NCBI GenBank assembly: GCA_018389105.1 | Contig: JACATO010001139.1 | Coordinates: 1 to 64,000, forward strand | Reading direction: 5' to 3' | Source of the DNA: Nautilus pompilius | Lineage: Eukaryota; Mollusca; Cephalopoda; Nautilida; Nautilidae | Length of the DNA: 64,000 nucleotides | Shown here: piece after piece, positions 45,060 through 57,259 of the stretch | How the letters are laid out: each line of letters starts with the position of its first letter | Numbering within the stretch: the stretch's first letter is position 1 | Position numbers and translations under genes: made by a program | Notes under the pieces: model-generated | What the model was told of the DNA's origin: nothing | The model's database searches: none | What the model saw: only the letters and a program-made list of their open reading frames with translations

Positions 45060-46610
45060 AGAAGATGAGTTTTCCCAAACTCAGTGAGCAGGCAATCATT
45101 GCTCGTATTAATAAACTAATATTAAAATATGAAAAAAATCAAAGATATCCAAAAGAAGAATTTTAAAAAAAAAATATTAGATACTGTATTTGACATTACA
45201 AAGCCAGAAGGACAATGATTGAGTGAAGAAGACAAAAAAGTTTATGAAAAACAGATCGAACCTGAAGGAAAAATAGGCTACGCAACTCATAAACCAGCTC
45301 CAGTTTCCTCAATTCATCCATCAAAAAGACAGAGATGCACTCAAAAAGACAATAAAACTGTGTCACAAGATGATATAAAAGATGGCAAATCAAGTAGTTC
45401 AATCTTCCCCTAAAGCAAAGCAAAAAATTTTCTACATCTCTGCCTACCAAATTAGTTACTGAACTATCACTTTCTACTCATAAAGCATTAAAAGTTTGTT
45501 TTAAATCTTGTAAAAGAGTATAGTAATCTGAAAGACGGGGATAAATCTGCCAACTCCTTCTCAGTCTGGAACATTCAAACGTACGATCAGATGTGGGGAA
45601 GAGCAAAAGTTGAAAATAAAAATATCTTTCTTAGGAAGAGAAAAGATTACTGCTTGCATTTTGATGGAAGAAAGTTACCAAGAGAAAACGGAAAAGTAAA
45701 GCATGGAGAAGAGTGTCAAGTTGTATGCCTTCAAGTCCCACGAAAAAATGAATTAGGAGTGGTCAGATGTGAAAGTGGTTCAGCCGAAAATATATTTAAA
45801 GGAATTGTTAGTATTCTTGACGACAATGATGCATGGTCCCTAGCATCAAAATGATCATTTGTGATATTACTGCTGTAAATACTGGCCATATTAATGGGGT
45901 TGTAGTTAGAATACAGCAAAAAATGTTACAAATGGGTCTAAATGTACCTCAGTACATAGGTTGCCAACACCACGTTTGGACAGAATATTAAAACATGTTC
46001 TTGACTTTTATCTTGATAAGCATACCACAGGTCCTAATTTGAATTATAAATTTATAGATGAAAAAACTGAAGGGTATGAGGTCTTAAAAGAATCGTATAC
46101 TCCGGGGGTAGAGATGCCCGTTGGGGAAAATCCTGGATGGGGGATGATTTCAGGTTCCTTTATATTCTATGCTTTGCCATTTTGACAATATAACGAAAAT
46201 CGCAAATTACCGAAACTAATTTGGCGATCTCTACCATCCATTCATAGTGCTCGATGGAATTCCAGAGCAATTTGTTTCTTATTGCTTATTTTCTGTTACC
46301 AAACTGAAGAGCAATACTTGAAAAACCAGTTACTTTCATAGCTTTTGGTTGGCAGGAGTATGGTTTTCTAACCAAAAATTTAAGAAGGAAATATATGACA
46401 AACTCCGTCAAATATTAAAGAAACTAAGTGCAGAACTGCTGGAAATTGCTTCAAAACTCACTGGTCCCAAGAAAATTCTGTTTTTGATACCCGCGATCAA
46501 ATATTATTGCTGAAAGGGGAATTAAACTAATGGAAGAACTAAGGGAAACTCGTAAAACTGATAAGTATTTAAATATAAAATTTGTTTCAAAAAACAACTT
46601 CTAGTTATTT
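45060..46610 (+). pseudogene. Orphan RNase H-like transposase relic
   Basis: Adjacent plus-strand frames read as one broken protein. A charged N-terminus (45219-45413, with KPAPVSSIHPSKRQR) is followed by a domain starting LRKRKDYCLHFDGRKLP (45591-45854). Next comes MIICDITAVNTGHINGVVVR and a C-x2-H-like IGCQHHVW (45851-45991), then LKHVLDFYLDKHTTGP (45961-46185). The end reads IIAERGIKLMEEL and KYLNIKFVSKN (about 46500-46605). A strand with Asp (HFDG), a second Asp (CDITAVNTG) and a following Cys/His motif suggest an RNase H-fold transposase related to hAT-like families. I do not recognise the exact family. No terminal repeats were found. Confidence 0.55.
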
Positions 46611-46619
46611 TAATAAGTA

Positions 46620-49180
46620 GTATTGTACGATTTGTTACTTTTAAAAAATAAATAAAGTTTTTCTTTGATTTTTTTTTTACTTTGTTTTTAAATCTTTAAA
46701 TTAAATCACTCTCATGTTTTGGAAAATTAAAAAAAAACACTATATTAAAAAATTTAAGTCTGACCCTGGGGGAACTTTGTTCAAAATTTAGAAGAATGAT
46801 CAACATATTCTTAATTCGTACCAAAACGTTCATCGAATCCAACTGCAGGGTAATAAATTTTTTTTTTTTTGTCATTACCATACTGTAACGACCATATCGA
46901 CCCGAATAAACATCTGAGTACCTTGGAGCGGAATAACAGGTAACTCTTCGCAAGGGGCACCTGCCACGTACACGACGCCCGCTCGTCAAAGCTTTCGAGC
47001 GACTCCAGAATTCGTGCCCTATCCTCCCCATTATTCACTCTTTCGATCCCCCAACATATTTTAAATACAGGTCAGCATTTGCATTATTTAGTTAATTTAG
47101 AATTTTACGTGATTTCGCTAATATAATGGACAGTTATATAATGCACACACTTACTGAAACAGATTTACTGTAACTCTAGCTACAGCGCAGTCGTCTCCCC
47201 TGGTGTAGAGCGGCCTTCACTCTCGCTTTCTTGACATCAGTCGCATTAATTTCTGACATCCCCCTCTCCTTATTTTCTTTGTCTGCTGCTTTATCTCATT
47301 TCGAAATTAAAAAAAAAGAAGAAGCTGCAGTGTTGTTGCAGCAGCACAGTAACCTAATTTTGTTTAGATAACCTTTCCGTATAAAATTTCAATCCGCTCC
47401 GTTCATTCAAATCTGGCCTCCCGACGCTCTCCTTTTTTTTTTTTTTCAAATTAAAGATGGTAAGCTCCCTTGGATTGGTTTTAGGTTTTACTTCGTAAAT
47501 GAGTTTAGTGGCGCCATCTCGCGGCACGCCCTAAAACATAAATACGGTATCGGGCAGACGCTGGATCTCTGGGCTTTCGTTCAGCAAAGTTACGTAAGTA
47601 CGACTGATTCCGAAAAGCTCTGCTCTAAGTTCACAGTTAGCTCATCCTCACCTTTAACTTGTTTTATATTAAAACCGCACTAACAAACCGATCAATTAGA
47701 CACGCACGCCCCTTTCTGATTCCCAGTCAATTTCAGGGTAACTGACTCTCCTGTGATAGTTTTTGAATAAGGGGTTGGGGTAACTTTGCATAAATACGCC
47801 TCGGAGTGAAGAAACAGTACCCGTGTACGATAAAACAAGTGAGACATTTTTTTGAGAGGAAATACAACCTTTTCTCTCACGATAGCACTGCACATTAGAG
47901 TCAACGGATACATGTTGCCTTCTCGGACTTTATGGATAAGCTGTCGCCATATATGCTAATTTCTGCATCGCTGGAATTCTGCTGAATCAAGTCGAACGAA
48001 TGCCCATAAACTCTTCTCTCTCTCTCTCTCTCTGTATGCTATCTCCAGGAGCGCTCATCCTCCCTGTCAACAATATTCCGTGTAGCAGTTCCGATATGTT
48101 TATTTCTCTTAATTTTACTGCTGTGCAAATTAATTAATACTGATGCTTCCTGCGCATTATGTACGAGACGGTAGAACGGGACAACCTTGGCTTCAAACCC
48201 TGTCGTCGCGTGCACCACTAATTTGCGCAAGAACGCACTCAAAAGTCGAAAATTCTGCGCTGATGTCGTTTACCTGACCAATGTAAATTCTATTTGCCAT
48301 TCGCTGCTGTCACCACGGCCTAGTTTTACCGTCACTTACGTGAACCGTTGTCCTTAGACAGTATGATAAAATTTGCGGTGGCAGCGTCATGGTGGGATTG
48401 TTATCAGCGATAGTTTTTCTTATTTAACCAGAATCTTATATCCCAGTGGTCTGAAACGAGCAAATATATACAAATAGCTGGTACTTTAAAAGAAAGCACT
48501 TATTGAGGAAATACTAAAGCGCATACAATTGTAACATTTATTGCTACTATTGCAATAGGGAGAAAGGTGGAGGGAGGGAATATATATATATATATTTTTT
48601 TCAAAAGACTGAATACGCCCGTGGTGTTTGTTTTTAGACTCCCTATTCTTACCAGCCAGTCTGAAAAGCGCTCAGTTAAGAATGGAAAAAGAGAGAAGAG
48701 AATACACACAGAAAAGACAACACGAAGGAAAAATAAGAATGAATGAAAGTTGCTAACAATACAGAATGTCTTCGAGCTACGATGGTCGTACTTGGTATTC
48801 GTTAGTACAAAATGAAAGTAGAGCAGGTTCCAGGTCGCCATGCATCTTTGGTGCGTTTGTTCAGCTGGGAAATCTTTTGTTGTACTTTTCTCGACCATAA
48901 ATCAATTAAACCTGCGCATAAGGAAAGAAAAAATGATTCCAAAAAGACCCCATTATTGCGTGGACTTCAGGTGAAACGATTCGAAAATACCGTCCTTTTC
49001 GAATCTTTTATAAAAAAAGAGAGAAAGAACTTCGAAATAAATTTTTTTTTTTTTAGAATTATACATATTTTGAGGATGAAAAGGTTTTATTGTTGTGGTT
49101 GTTGTTGTCGCTACTTAAAAAGTTCAATTTAGATTTCAACAGGTGTCTTACCTGCTACCCAGCGAGGAAAGACAGGAACA
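46620..49180. other. No gene recognised
   Basis: It contains a CpG-rich patch at 46880-47040, a (CT)n tract at 48011-48034 and a (TA)n tract near 48581-48596. Open frames up to 132 codons (48500-48898, minus) have no recognisable domain. Confidence 0.4.
48011..48034. repeat. (CT)n microsatellite
   Basis: A pure CT dinucleotide run. Confidence 0.9.
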
Positions 49181-49186
49181 AGCGGC

Positions 49187-49262
49187 GTAGATTAGTCTGC
49201 CGTGTTGGCTGTGTGCGGATTTCGTGTCACACGTGTGTTTTAATCCCGGCGCGTGGCTGAAA
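49187..49262 (+). repeat. tRNA-derived SINE head
   Basis: Contains GTCTGCCGTGTTGGCTGTGTG, then a TCGTGTCACACGTG core, then a B-box-like GTTTTAATCCCGGCGCG. This is the head of a tRNA-derived SINE. The canonical GGTTCGAATCC is degraded, which argues against a functional tRNA gene. A GGGTTAAC tail follows. Confidence 0.6.
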
Positions 49263-49299
49263 AAGGGTTAACTAAGGCCGGTGTAGTTTTGTGATGTTC

Positions 49300-52200
49300 T
49301 ATGTGCGACAGTCGCTTTGTACAACCAGATAAAAAAGTTAACAACCGAGAGGTAAAATTATTACGTTTTAAATTATAATACATAGAAATATAATCGAAAA
49401 AGGCGAATACAACTCTTCTTCCTGATTACCAGCAAAAGCGATGCTCGCGTATACAGGTGATCGTAAAATAAGTTCAACTATTTACCGGTAATGTTTGTTT
49501 GTTTTTTTCTTATCAGCTCCTGAACGTTTAAAGAAGCCCGTCATTCGTTGTTTGTTTATTTGATTTGTTTCTCTTTTTATACTACTACTTCATTATAATA
49601 TTGAATATCTGCACCAGCACTGTCGTTTTATAGTCTTATTAGTTTGGTTTTTCGTGAGGAACCTGAAGATAAAAACGTGTCAGTTTACGCCTTTACACTA
49701 CCACTGAGTTTACCATGGAGTGTGGACGTCACACACTCACACACCTGATAGTCAAGTCTTCTTGCTTCTTTCTAGATGCCATGTTGATTATATTGTTTCA
49801 GTTTTCGTTCAGAAATCACAGAACTTATTAAATAAATACACCTAATTTATCTCTAACTTAGATCATTTCTTTCTGTAAATAACAGAATTATATCATTCTA
49901 TGAGATTTCTGTAGATCTAAACTTATGATATTTTTCAAACATGCGTGAGCGATGCTACAGCTCTCCTGTCAATAAAACCACGGACTCTCCTTTTCGTCAT
50001 AGTCGTGCATAGTGCTGTCCGGATTTCAGCTGTTGCGTCACAGTTGAGCAAGACGGTTGTGCCGTAAGGAAGCGGTCTATGAAGACGATATTACTAATAT
50101 TTCCCACTCTCCGCGAGGGCTACATATGACCTTATTATTTAAGTAACTGATTTTTATGCCCGTTGATAATTAATTGCCAATCATTTGAGTACCGAAAAGA
50201 AATCTGTAGTAGCAGCAGTATGTTGGAACACCAGCACGAATCCAGGATGTAGCCTATTGCGGACACGTTCTGAAGCCATGTCCAGCAGCGATAAACAAAG
50301 GAATGTGTAGGCTGATAACCTTGGCAAATAAACACCGACGGAGCCCTTCTACGTGCGGTGCCGTTTGGTGTTTGTCCGCACTAAGGGGTCCCATCGCTCC
50401 TCCATGCCGAGTACGACCTGTTTGGACGAAAAGATAAGTCTAAAAATATAATAATATCTTAATCGTTTTTTTGAATAGGAAACTTCAGCCAAGGTGAATT
50501 AGAATAACGACACTCGCGATTAGACTGGCGAAGGTAAATACTTCTAACAGCCTTACGGACGACCACGCCCTCCCTTTCTCGTCTACAATCTCGAGTGATC
50601 AGCGCATTAACGATTTACATGTATAATACCAGCTCCTGACTCCCTGGAAATACGCAGGTGGCAGAACAAGGTACTTTACACCGCAACTCTGGCCACACAA
50701 CGGATTTGAATGAATTTCCTTTCGTCTTGGAACCAAAAGAAAATAGAAAGGTTTCACGATGGAATTCCAACATCTCGAATGTTTCTTCGATCGAACTCCC
50801 TCCTCTTTATTTCCTCGTAGTTTCTCAGTTTTCCGATAAAGTAAATTTGATGTTTCCCAAAGTTTTTTATTTTTATATTTTGGACGATGCGCAAACGGTG
50901 CGAGAAGGGAAGAGGGCGGGTTGTTTTGGAGTTGGTTGTCGTATCCCTTATTGTACTTTACTCCGTTTGGCTCGGCTGCTACGGGACGTCGGGGGAAATA
51001 GGCGCCTATCGACTCTAGTACCAAAACCAGGTAAAACCATTCACGTTGTTTGTTTAGCGTATTTTAAATACTTTAAGTCTGGAAACATTGCGGCGGGGAA
51101 TATGAGGTCACGTGAGACGAGAAATAAAGAGGGCCATGAAAAATGCAGTGTACTCAAACTTCGGCCGACCTAACGAAGGAATCTCCTAATTAGCGGTCGG
51201 AGGAAATGGGAGTATCCGAAAAGAATTACGCGGAAACGAGGCCGGCGCGGAAGAGAAGAGAAACAAAAATGGTCTGGATCCAATTGAGACTAAAACACGA
51301 GCGAGAGTACGGTATCAGCTACCACCCCGGTCTGTTTACAAAAGGCATGAAAACAATAGAGATTAAGCATTAATAACCTTTTTAATTTGCAAGTGCTACT
51401 AGACCTGGGAAAGAAGGAGTATGGGCTGTGGAAGGTTTGGTTTGACGACAGTTGTAAATTGGTTAATTATAGACTATTGCCTCCGCTGTTCCGTCGGTTG
51501 TAATAGCTCAGTCGGGCGTACAGGGTTTGATAACTAGGATGTTCTCGGTAGCGCATGGATAGCGAAAGTAGCCAAAGAGTCTACTATCCAAGGCCCTTTA
51601 ATAAAATGCGCGATGATGGAGGAAGTGATAGTCCGTCATTAATACATATACAAACAAAGGAATGCGAAGAAAGTTAGATAAATAATTTTTGTCATAAGGG
51701 AAATATGCAAATCGCGGGTAGCGAATAGTTTACAACCTGTAGAACGGAAACAATTAGATTTTAGATTATTATTTTTTTAGAAATCAAAATTAAATTAACG
51801 GACTAAAAAATATGGTATTTAGGGTGTATGCTTAGATAAGCATAAAAGGAAAAGTCTGGTAAACCGCTTCGCGAAATGTTCCCAAAGCTGTTGTGACTCG
51901 GTAATCTGCAGGTGACAGATAGGGGTCGTCGGCGGCTGTCGGTGAGGAAGATGGAAACTGAAGTTGTACACGCATGATAGCGGTTTCTGAGAATCTGCAG
52001 TATAAGAAAGCGGACCCGGAATATTCTAACGTCAATTAGTAACTAGAAATACATCGCACCTTTTCTGACAAACGAAAGAATCCCCTAACCCTGCCCGACC
52101 TTCTGTGGAAAGAATCTCTTTCATTCTAACAAATCAAAGTCAGGAAGTGTGTCCATCGAACCGTACGCTGCGCTTATTCTCGATACCCGCCGCCAGCCTC

Positions 52201-53880
52201 CTGAGCGTAGAGCAACTACAGAAGTCCATAGCTTATTTGTGTGGCTTATAACTAAAATGGCGATACAAACGAGCTGAGAGAAAAACCACCCCTCAGTGTT
52301 TCCTTCTAGGACACATTGACCGGTTGGGAATACGAGAGATCGATTGATTTCTACGCGATAATGGAGGGGTGGGAGCCTGCGCCATTAGAAGATATGGCGG
52401 AACGTTCGGTTGTAATTTTTATAGCTTTTCTATACAAGGTAAAGCTGCCGTAACAATAGTAATAATAAACAGAAAAGTAAGACCATGGATAACCAAACCG
52501 TAACAAGAATTCCACACACCGATTTTAAACAAGAAATTACTTTGACTGAAGAGGGAGCCTACGCCAATATCATAGTTTCAGTAAACTATTTCTGAGAGAG
52601 AGAACTGACAAAGATGATGTCAGTACAGAGAGGTTCTCGTTATAAATTCCGTACAAAAGCTCTAAAAATAGTTTCGAGACCTAATGTATAATATAACAAA
52701 TTTAAATATGAAAGGTTTTTCAAACAAAAAAGGCAAAACTTCGGGTATTTTTCGCTTTTTCCTAGAATATTTTAAAACAAACGGTAGATAGGGAAGGCGA
52801 GATGCTGATTGGTTGATTTATGTATTGTTTTTCTTCGACTAAAATATGAAAGACTGCAACAATAAAGAAAATAAACGGGATTTTCTCAGTACCAGATTCC
52901 GCTCAGAATCGTTGGTGTTGGTCGTCCCTTGCGTTTTTGTTGTTGTTTTTTTTATTTCTCGCGTCGCCAGAGAGGAGGCGCAGTATTTGGGCGGTCGGGT
53001 TTGATAAGGCGTCAGTGTTGGGTGGCATCTGGTCACGGCTGGTTAGAATCCTCCTCCGGCTGCTCGAGGCGCGGATGGATTGTGTCAGCTTCTGGTCCGT
53101 TGGCAGTCGGTGGGTCCAGAAGAACTTTCGTGGCTGGCTTTTATCGGCCGTAGGCGGAAACCAGACGAAAGAGGAGTTGAGAGAAAATGACCAAATGGTT
53201 AGAGCTGACAGTTATCTCCCTCTTTTCTTAGGGGGCGCTCTAAGGTTACAGCACTTGGCTAAACGGTAACTTTTCGTGTGTCCTGCTGTTTCTTCTATGT
53301 TACTTAAAGAAAAAACATGCAGCTCTTCCGAATTCGTCCATTCAGTCGGAACGAAAATCAAATACGACGCAATACACTATCTAATTTTTATTTATTTTAT
53401 TGATTTCTACTTTTCAAAGAGAAAACCTCTGCTGCAGAAGCCAGAAGAACATGCCTCTCTCAGCGAGACCGAGTTGTAAAGACAACCTGACATCCTTCAC
53501 GAGATCTTAGTTCGACCACGTCCGGTGTGAAACTCTTAAAACAATAATAGAGCAAAGAGAAACCGATCAGTTGTCGTCCGTTTTTGTGACTGCCACCATC
53601 AGAACTTTACTTTCTTGTTTAGTCTTTCTTCGCAAACCGTTTTTCGGCAAGTGCGCGTCTTCCCATATCTACTGATCCAAACCACAACCCTGCGGTGTCG
53701 GCTTCTGCACTCGGTCTCCTGATGTTCCATCCGGGATATTACTGAGGTTCTTCACGGATCCTAATCCACCTATTCCGGTATCATGATGTCCGGTCTGTTG
53801 GCCTTAGTCTCTTTGTCTGCGCACACAGACGTATTCCATTGGAGAGCGAGTGACGTCTGCGTTGTCCATCGCAGTCTCTT
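49300..53880. other. CpG-retaining region, no gene recognised
   Basis: There are many CpG dinucleotides and several overlapping open frames. The longest is a 171-codon plus-strand frame at 50658-51173, overlapped by a 141-codon minus frame at 50599-51024. Neither has a recognisable domain, repeat or signal peptide. The plus frame contains a CCAG|GTAAAA site after codon 124 and could be a first exon, but nothing confirms it. A TAGCTCAGTCGG string at 51507 is tRNA-like but lacks the rest of a tRNA. Confidence 0.35.
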
Positions 53881-53899
53881 GCTTATGCTCGCATTACTT

Positions 53900-56171
53900 C
53901 TCTTCTGCTGCCAGGTGGCGCTGTTTTCAGGTTTTCCAGCGCGCGTCTTTCTGTGCCAATTGAGGCATCCACCGTTGTACGGCACAGAAATAATCCAGCT
54001 GCTGTATACTGTTATCTTTGCATGTTCTCTGCACACTCTGATCTTGATATGCTCTTAAAGGTGTCTTGTGGTCAACCCTTAATCTTGCACCGCCATTTTT
54101 ACCACCTCTGTCCCTGCTTTTAGTCCTCGGCTTCTTAGCCATTGGTCAGTCTTTTACTCAGCATCTGCTTTACTAATTCGGGTCGGATGCTGACCGCGTT
54201 TCTTCCCTGCCTGCTTTTATAGGGTTTCCGTTTTTTTCCATCTCCCATGTCGGTCCCGCCACTGTCTGTCTTGAGCTTAATCGTCTCTGTTTTGGAAATA
54301 CTGTTTCTTTGCATTCTCGTGTAGATGTAGCAGTTTCAGGAGCCTCTTATCCATCCAAAGATTTCAATAATAATTTTAAAAAACAAACAAAACAAGCCGG
54401 AGAGGCCAACATCTTTAAACAATTCTGATAGATCTAAATTTACTAGGAACGTTCAACTGAAATCCGGCTGAAACTAGTTGTCTGGCCTACCTATCACCGA
54501 CTGCGCAGCTTGTAAAATCTCTGATTATAACAGGTAGTTTATCCGAGATCCAACCCAACATCAACTTTGGCAACCCTTAGTATGTTGAGAATTTAGGAAC
54601 ATTTGCTGTGTTTTAGATCAATGTGACCTTCATGCATATTTAGTGCCTAGGATTAAGAAGAAAGGTCTCTAGTATACATTACACAGGACAGGACTGGACT
54701 GGCAGAATGAAAAACTATACAGATGATGTTCGTTTTGTTACGTTTGCTGGATGGGCAAAATTATCATCTAGCTCATTTCTTGCCAATTCCAGTTGCAGTT
54801 GATGAATTTTTATTCACCTTACCTTTCAACGACTACCTGTGCCATGACAATAGCTGCGGGCACTCCACATCTAGTTTTCATAGGGGGGTTCAAATGGGGC
54901 CTTTCTCAGCATCTCCTAAAGATGTCTCTGTCGGCCAAGTTTGTTGGCGTTCCACTCTGAATTGACTTCGTTCACAAGATAGAATCACCCATCATGTTGT
55001 GGAACACCATCAACGGACAGCGGCGACGTCCTTCGTTGGCAGGTATAGCCGGCCAATATTCTGTAGAGGTTATCCAGCTCTCCCTCCCTCCCTCTTTGGA
55101 TGCTGTAGTCAGGGTTGGTGTGTGACTCCCTCTCGTTTCCTGTGTTCACTGTTGCATCCTTTCTTGTTGAATCTGCTCGTGGCAACAACGATTTTGCTCT
55201 TTCCTCTCCAGTAGACAACGATGCTGTTTCTTAGCGTGAAAACAAATACTAATCCATGAGCTGCGCTTTCGTCTGTAGATTATCTTCTGGAACCTTTGGC
55301 TCGTTTATTTTTATCGTCCCCTTCATTGGGTTTTTTTTTTGAAATTTGACACCAAGACGATACAATGTAAAATAATATAATTCCCCACGATCTTATGACC
55401 ATGCGCTTCTTGGACATATGCAGAACCGCACTCATCTACTCTCGCGACTACATTCCGATACTTCGCCAAGCAGTTTCGTACTGTACGCCTACATTTTGCA
55501 GACACAGCTGGATTTGACATCACAGGCCACCCACAACTTCAAATCGTACCACGATGACTTATGCATGTACTGCCTAAAGGGACAACGGCGCCCCCTGTAA
55601 CATGTGGCTCTGGATCGTATAGAAAAGGCAAAACCTCAAACCATTTCTCCAATCCTTCTCGAATGGCAGCTCCCTGGTCTCGTGATTGTCAAGTCAGATC
55701 AACTAGGCAATCTTTTGGAATGCTTTGAAAGACGTGGTGGCAGGAAATACAGCCTGGCCAGTTTTAGCATTCTATAGGTTAACAGTAGCTTCTCCGTTGG
55801 ACCAATAAATGTCCGCTAACAAAAGCAATCCAAAATAAGATTGCACATAAATGTAGTCGATGTCATTCCATCTTTTGCTCAATAGACGCTACCTTCCAAC
55901 CTGGTCGTTTGTAGGATGAGACTCCAGATCGTCAATGGCATGAAAAGATCGAATGCTGATGATTTTATGTCACATACATGGGTTACAGCATATCAATTAG
56001 ACACCGGAACCATCCGGATAACATGTGTATTTGATAGCCCGCCTTGACTTGGTCATGGAGATGCTTCCCACTGTATTTTTTCTCTCTCGAAATTTCTGCT
56101 CTCGGGGTTGTGGAAGTCAGGACCATCATCAGTGATAGCCTCAAATTCTGGTACTTCTTCCTCAAGATCAC
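53900..56171 (-). mobile_element. Decayed piggyBac-like transposon
   Basis: Read on the minus strand, the piggyBac transposase (DDE_Tnp_1_7) order is visible across several frames. An acidic N-terminus (DLEEEVPEFEAITDDGPDF) lies near 56150-56100. SSAFDLFMPLTIW and ILQTTRLEG lie near 55950-55880, and YRGRRCPFRQYMHKS and LKLWVACDVKSS at 55600-55510. NKG/VDNLYRILAGYTCQRRT lies near 55110-55040, and NSEWN, RRQRHL and RKAPFEPP near 54960-54880. A Cys/His-rich tail (VCREHAKITVYSS) lies near 54030. Stops and shifts are frequent. TTAA-bounded ends were not located. Confidence 0.75.
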
Positions 56172-57137
56172 TCTCTCTCTCCATCTCTGCTAAAATTTAT
56201 TCAACTGGAAAGCACCTGCGACTACTCAGATTTTATCTCAAATCCAGAGATGCTGCTATGGTAATATCAAGGAAAACATGGCACCGACAAGCTCTTTCAA
56301 CTTGTTATAAAAACAATTAAAAGTATGGAAACAAAAATAAACGAGGAAATAACAAAGGAGCTCAAATTTTTCAAAAAACAAAACACATTCACACACACAA
56401 ATCGCATTTTAAGTCAACGTGACCCAAAATTCGAGATTTCCGTACAAAATGTGTTTTGAAAAAGGTAAGGATCCAAAAGTTCCGATTTTTTGTTAATATT
56501 TGTGGGAACCAAAATTAGGGAAATTTATCTAAAAAAACCGAGGAATATAAATTTTAACATTGGTTTTAGGCAACTGAAAAGTGCTCTCAGATTAACGTAA
56601 TCTGAAGGTTAATATGGGTATCTTCCAAAAAGTAACCCTCTTCTCCGTCGGCCCGCGTTACCCCATTTCTCCGGGTTGCGGGTGTCGGCCCTAGAGCAGA
56701 CAGATGTCAGGATGCTGAATCCTTTATTTTAGTCAAAGGGCAAGGCAAGTTTTAATGTGCTGACGAAAACTAAAAAAAAAAACCTTCCGAATCACTTCTT
56801 TCATAGATTTTACACAATGGGAATGGGTCTACATGCAATTATTCGACAAAGTACACCTGCTGTACACAGCTCCTCTCTTCTTTTAAGTCATATGCAAATT
56901 TAAACAGACCTCGGGATTTGTTTAAATATTTATCCGCAGGCGACTTTCATGCGAAACCGGAGATAATCGCTCACTACGTTTGTTTTCTTATTGTAGCTCC
57001 CACGGATAAGAACATCGGGTAAAAGTGCATTTTGCGGAATACCAGCTTCGTTAGGTGACCGATCGGTGCGAGATAGTTGGATATTTTCGTCACATTCACT
57101 GTAAACGATTAATGGTCTAGCCACCCCCTCTCTCTTC

Positions 57138-57157
57138 ATCTCTCTCTCTCTCTCTCA
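57138..57157. repeat. (TC)n microsatellite
   Basis: A pure TC dinucleotide run. Confidence 0.9.
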
Positions 57158-57219
57158 TGTGAATGCATTTGCAAATGGGAAGTTCAAAGCGACTTTGAGT
57201 CATAAGCGACAAGTTCGTT

Positions 57220-57255
57220 TCACGGTTCATGACCCTACTCCCCCGTGAACCGTGA
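57220..57255. repeat. Perfect 10-bp inverted repeat
   Basis: TCACGGTTCA (57220-57229) and TGAACCGTGA (57246-57255) are exact reverse complements around a 16-base loop. It could form a hairpin. No T-run or neighbouring gene suggests a role. Confidence 0.85.
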
Positions 57256-57259
57256 GCAA

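Noticed and set aside
46880-47040. Solo LTR beginning TGTAACGACC
   Set aside because: No matching end, target duplication or second copy could be seen.
51500-51580. tRNA gene suggested by TAGCTCAGTCGG
   Set aside because: No matching acceptor stem or intact B box was found. At best it is a SINE fragment.
52929-53269. 110-codon hydrophobic/basic frame as a gene
   Set aside because: Overlapped by another frame of similar length, with no domain and no splice context.
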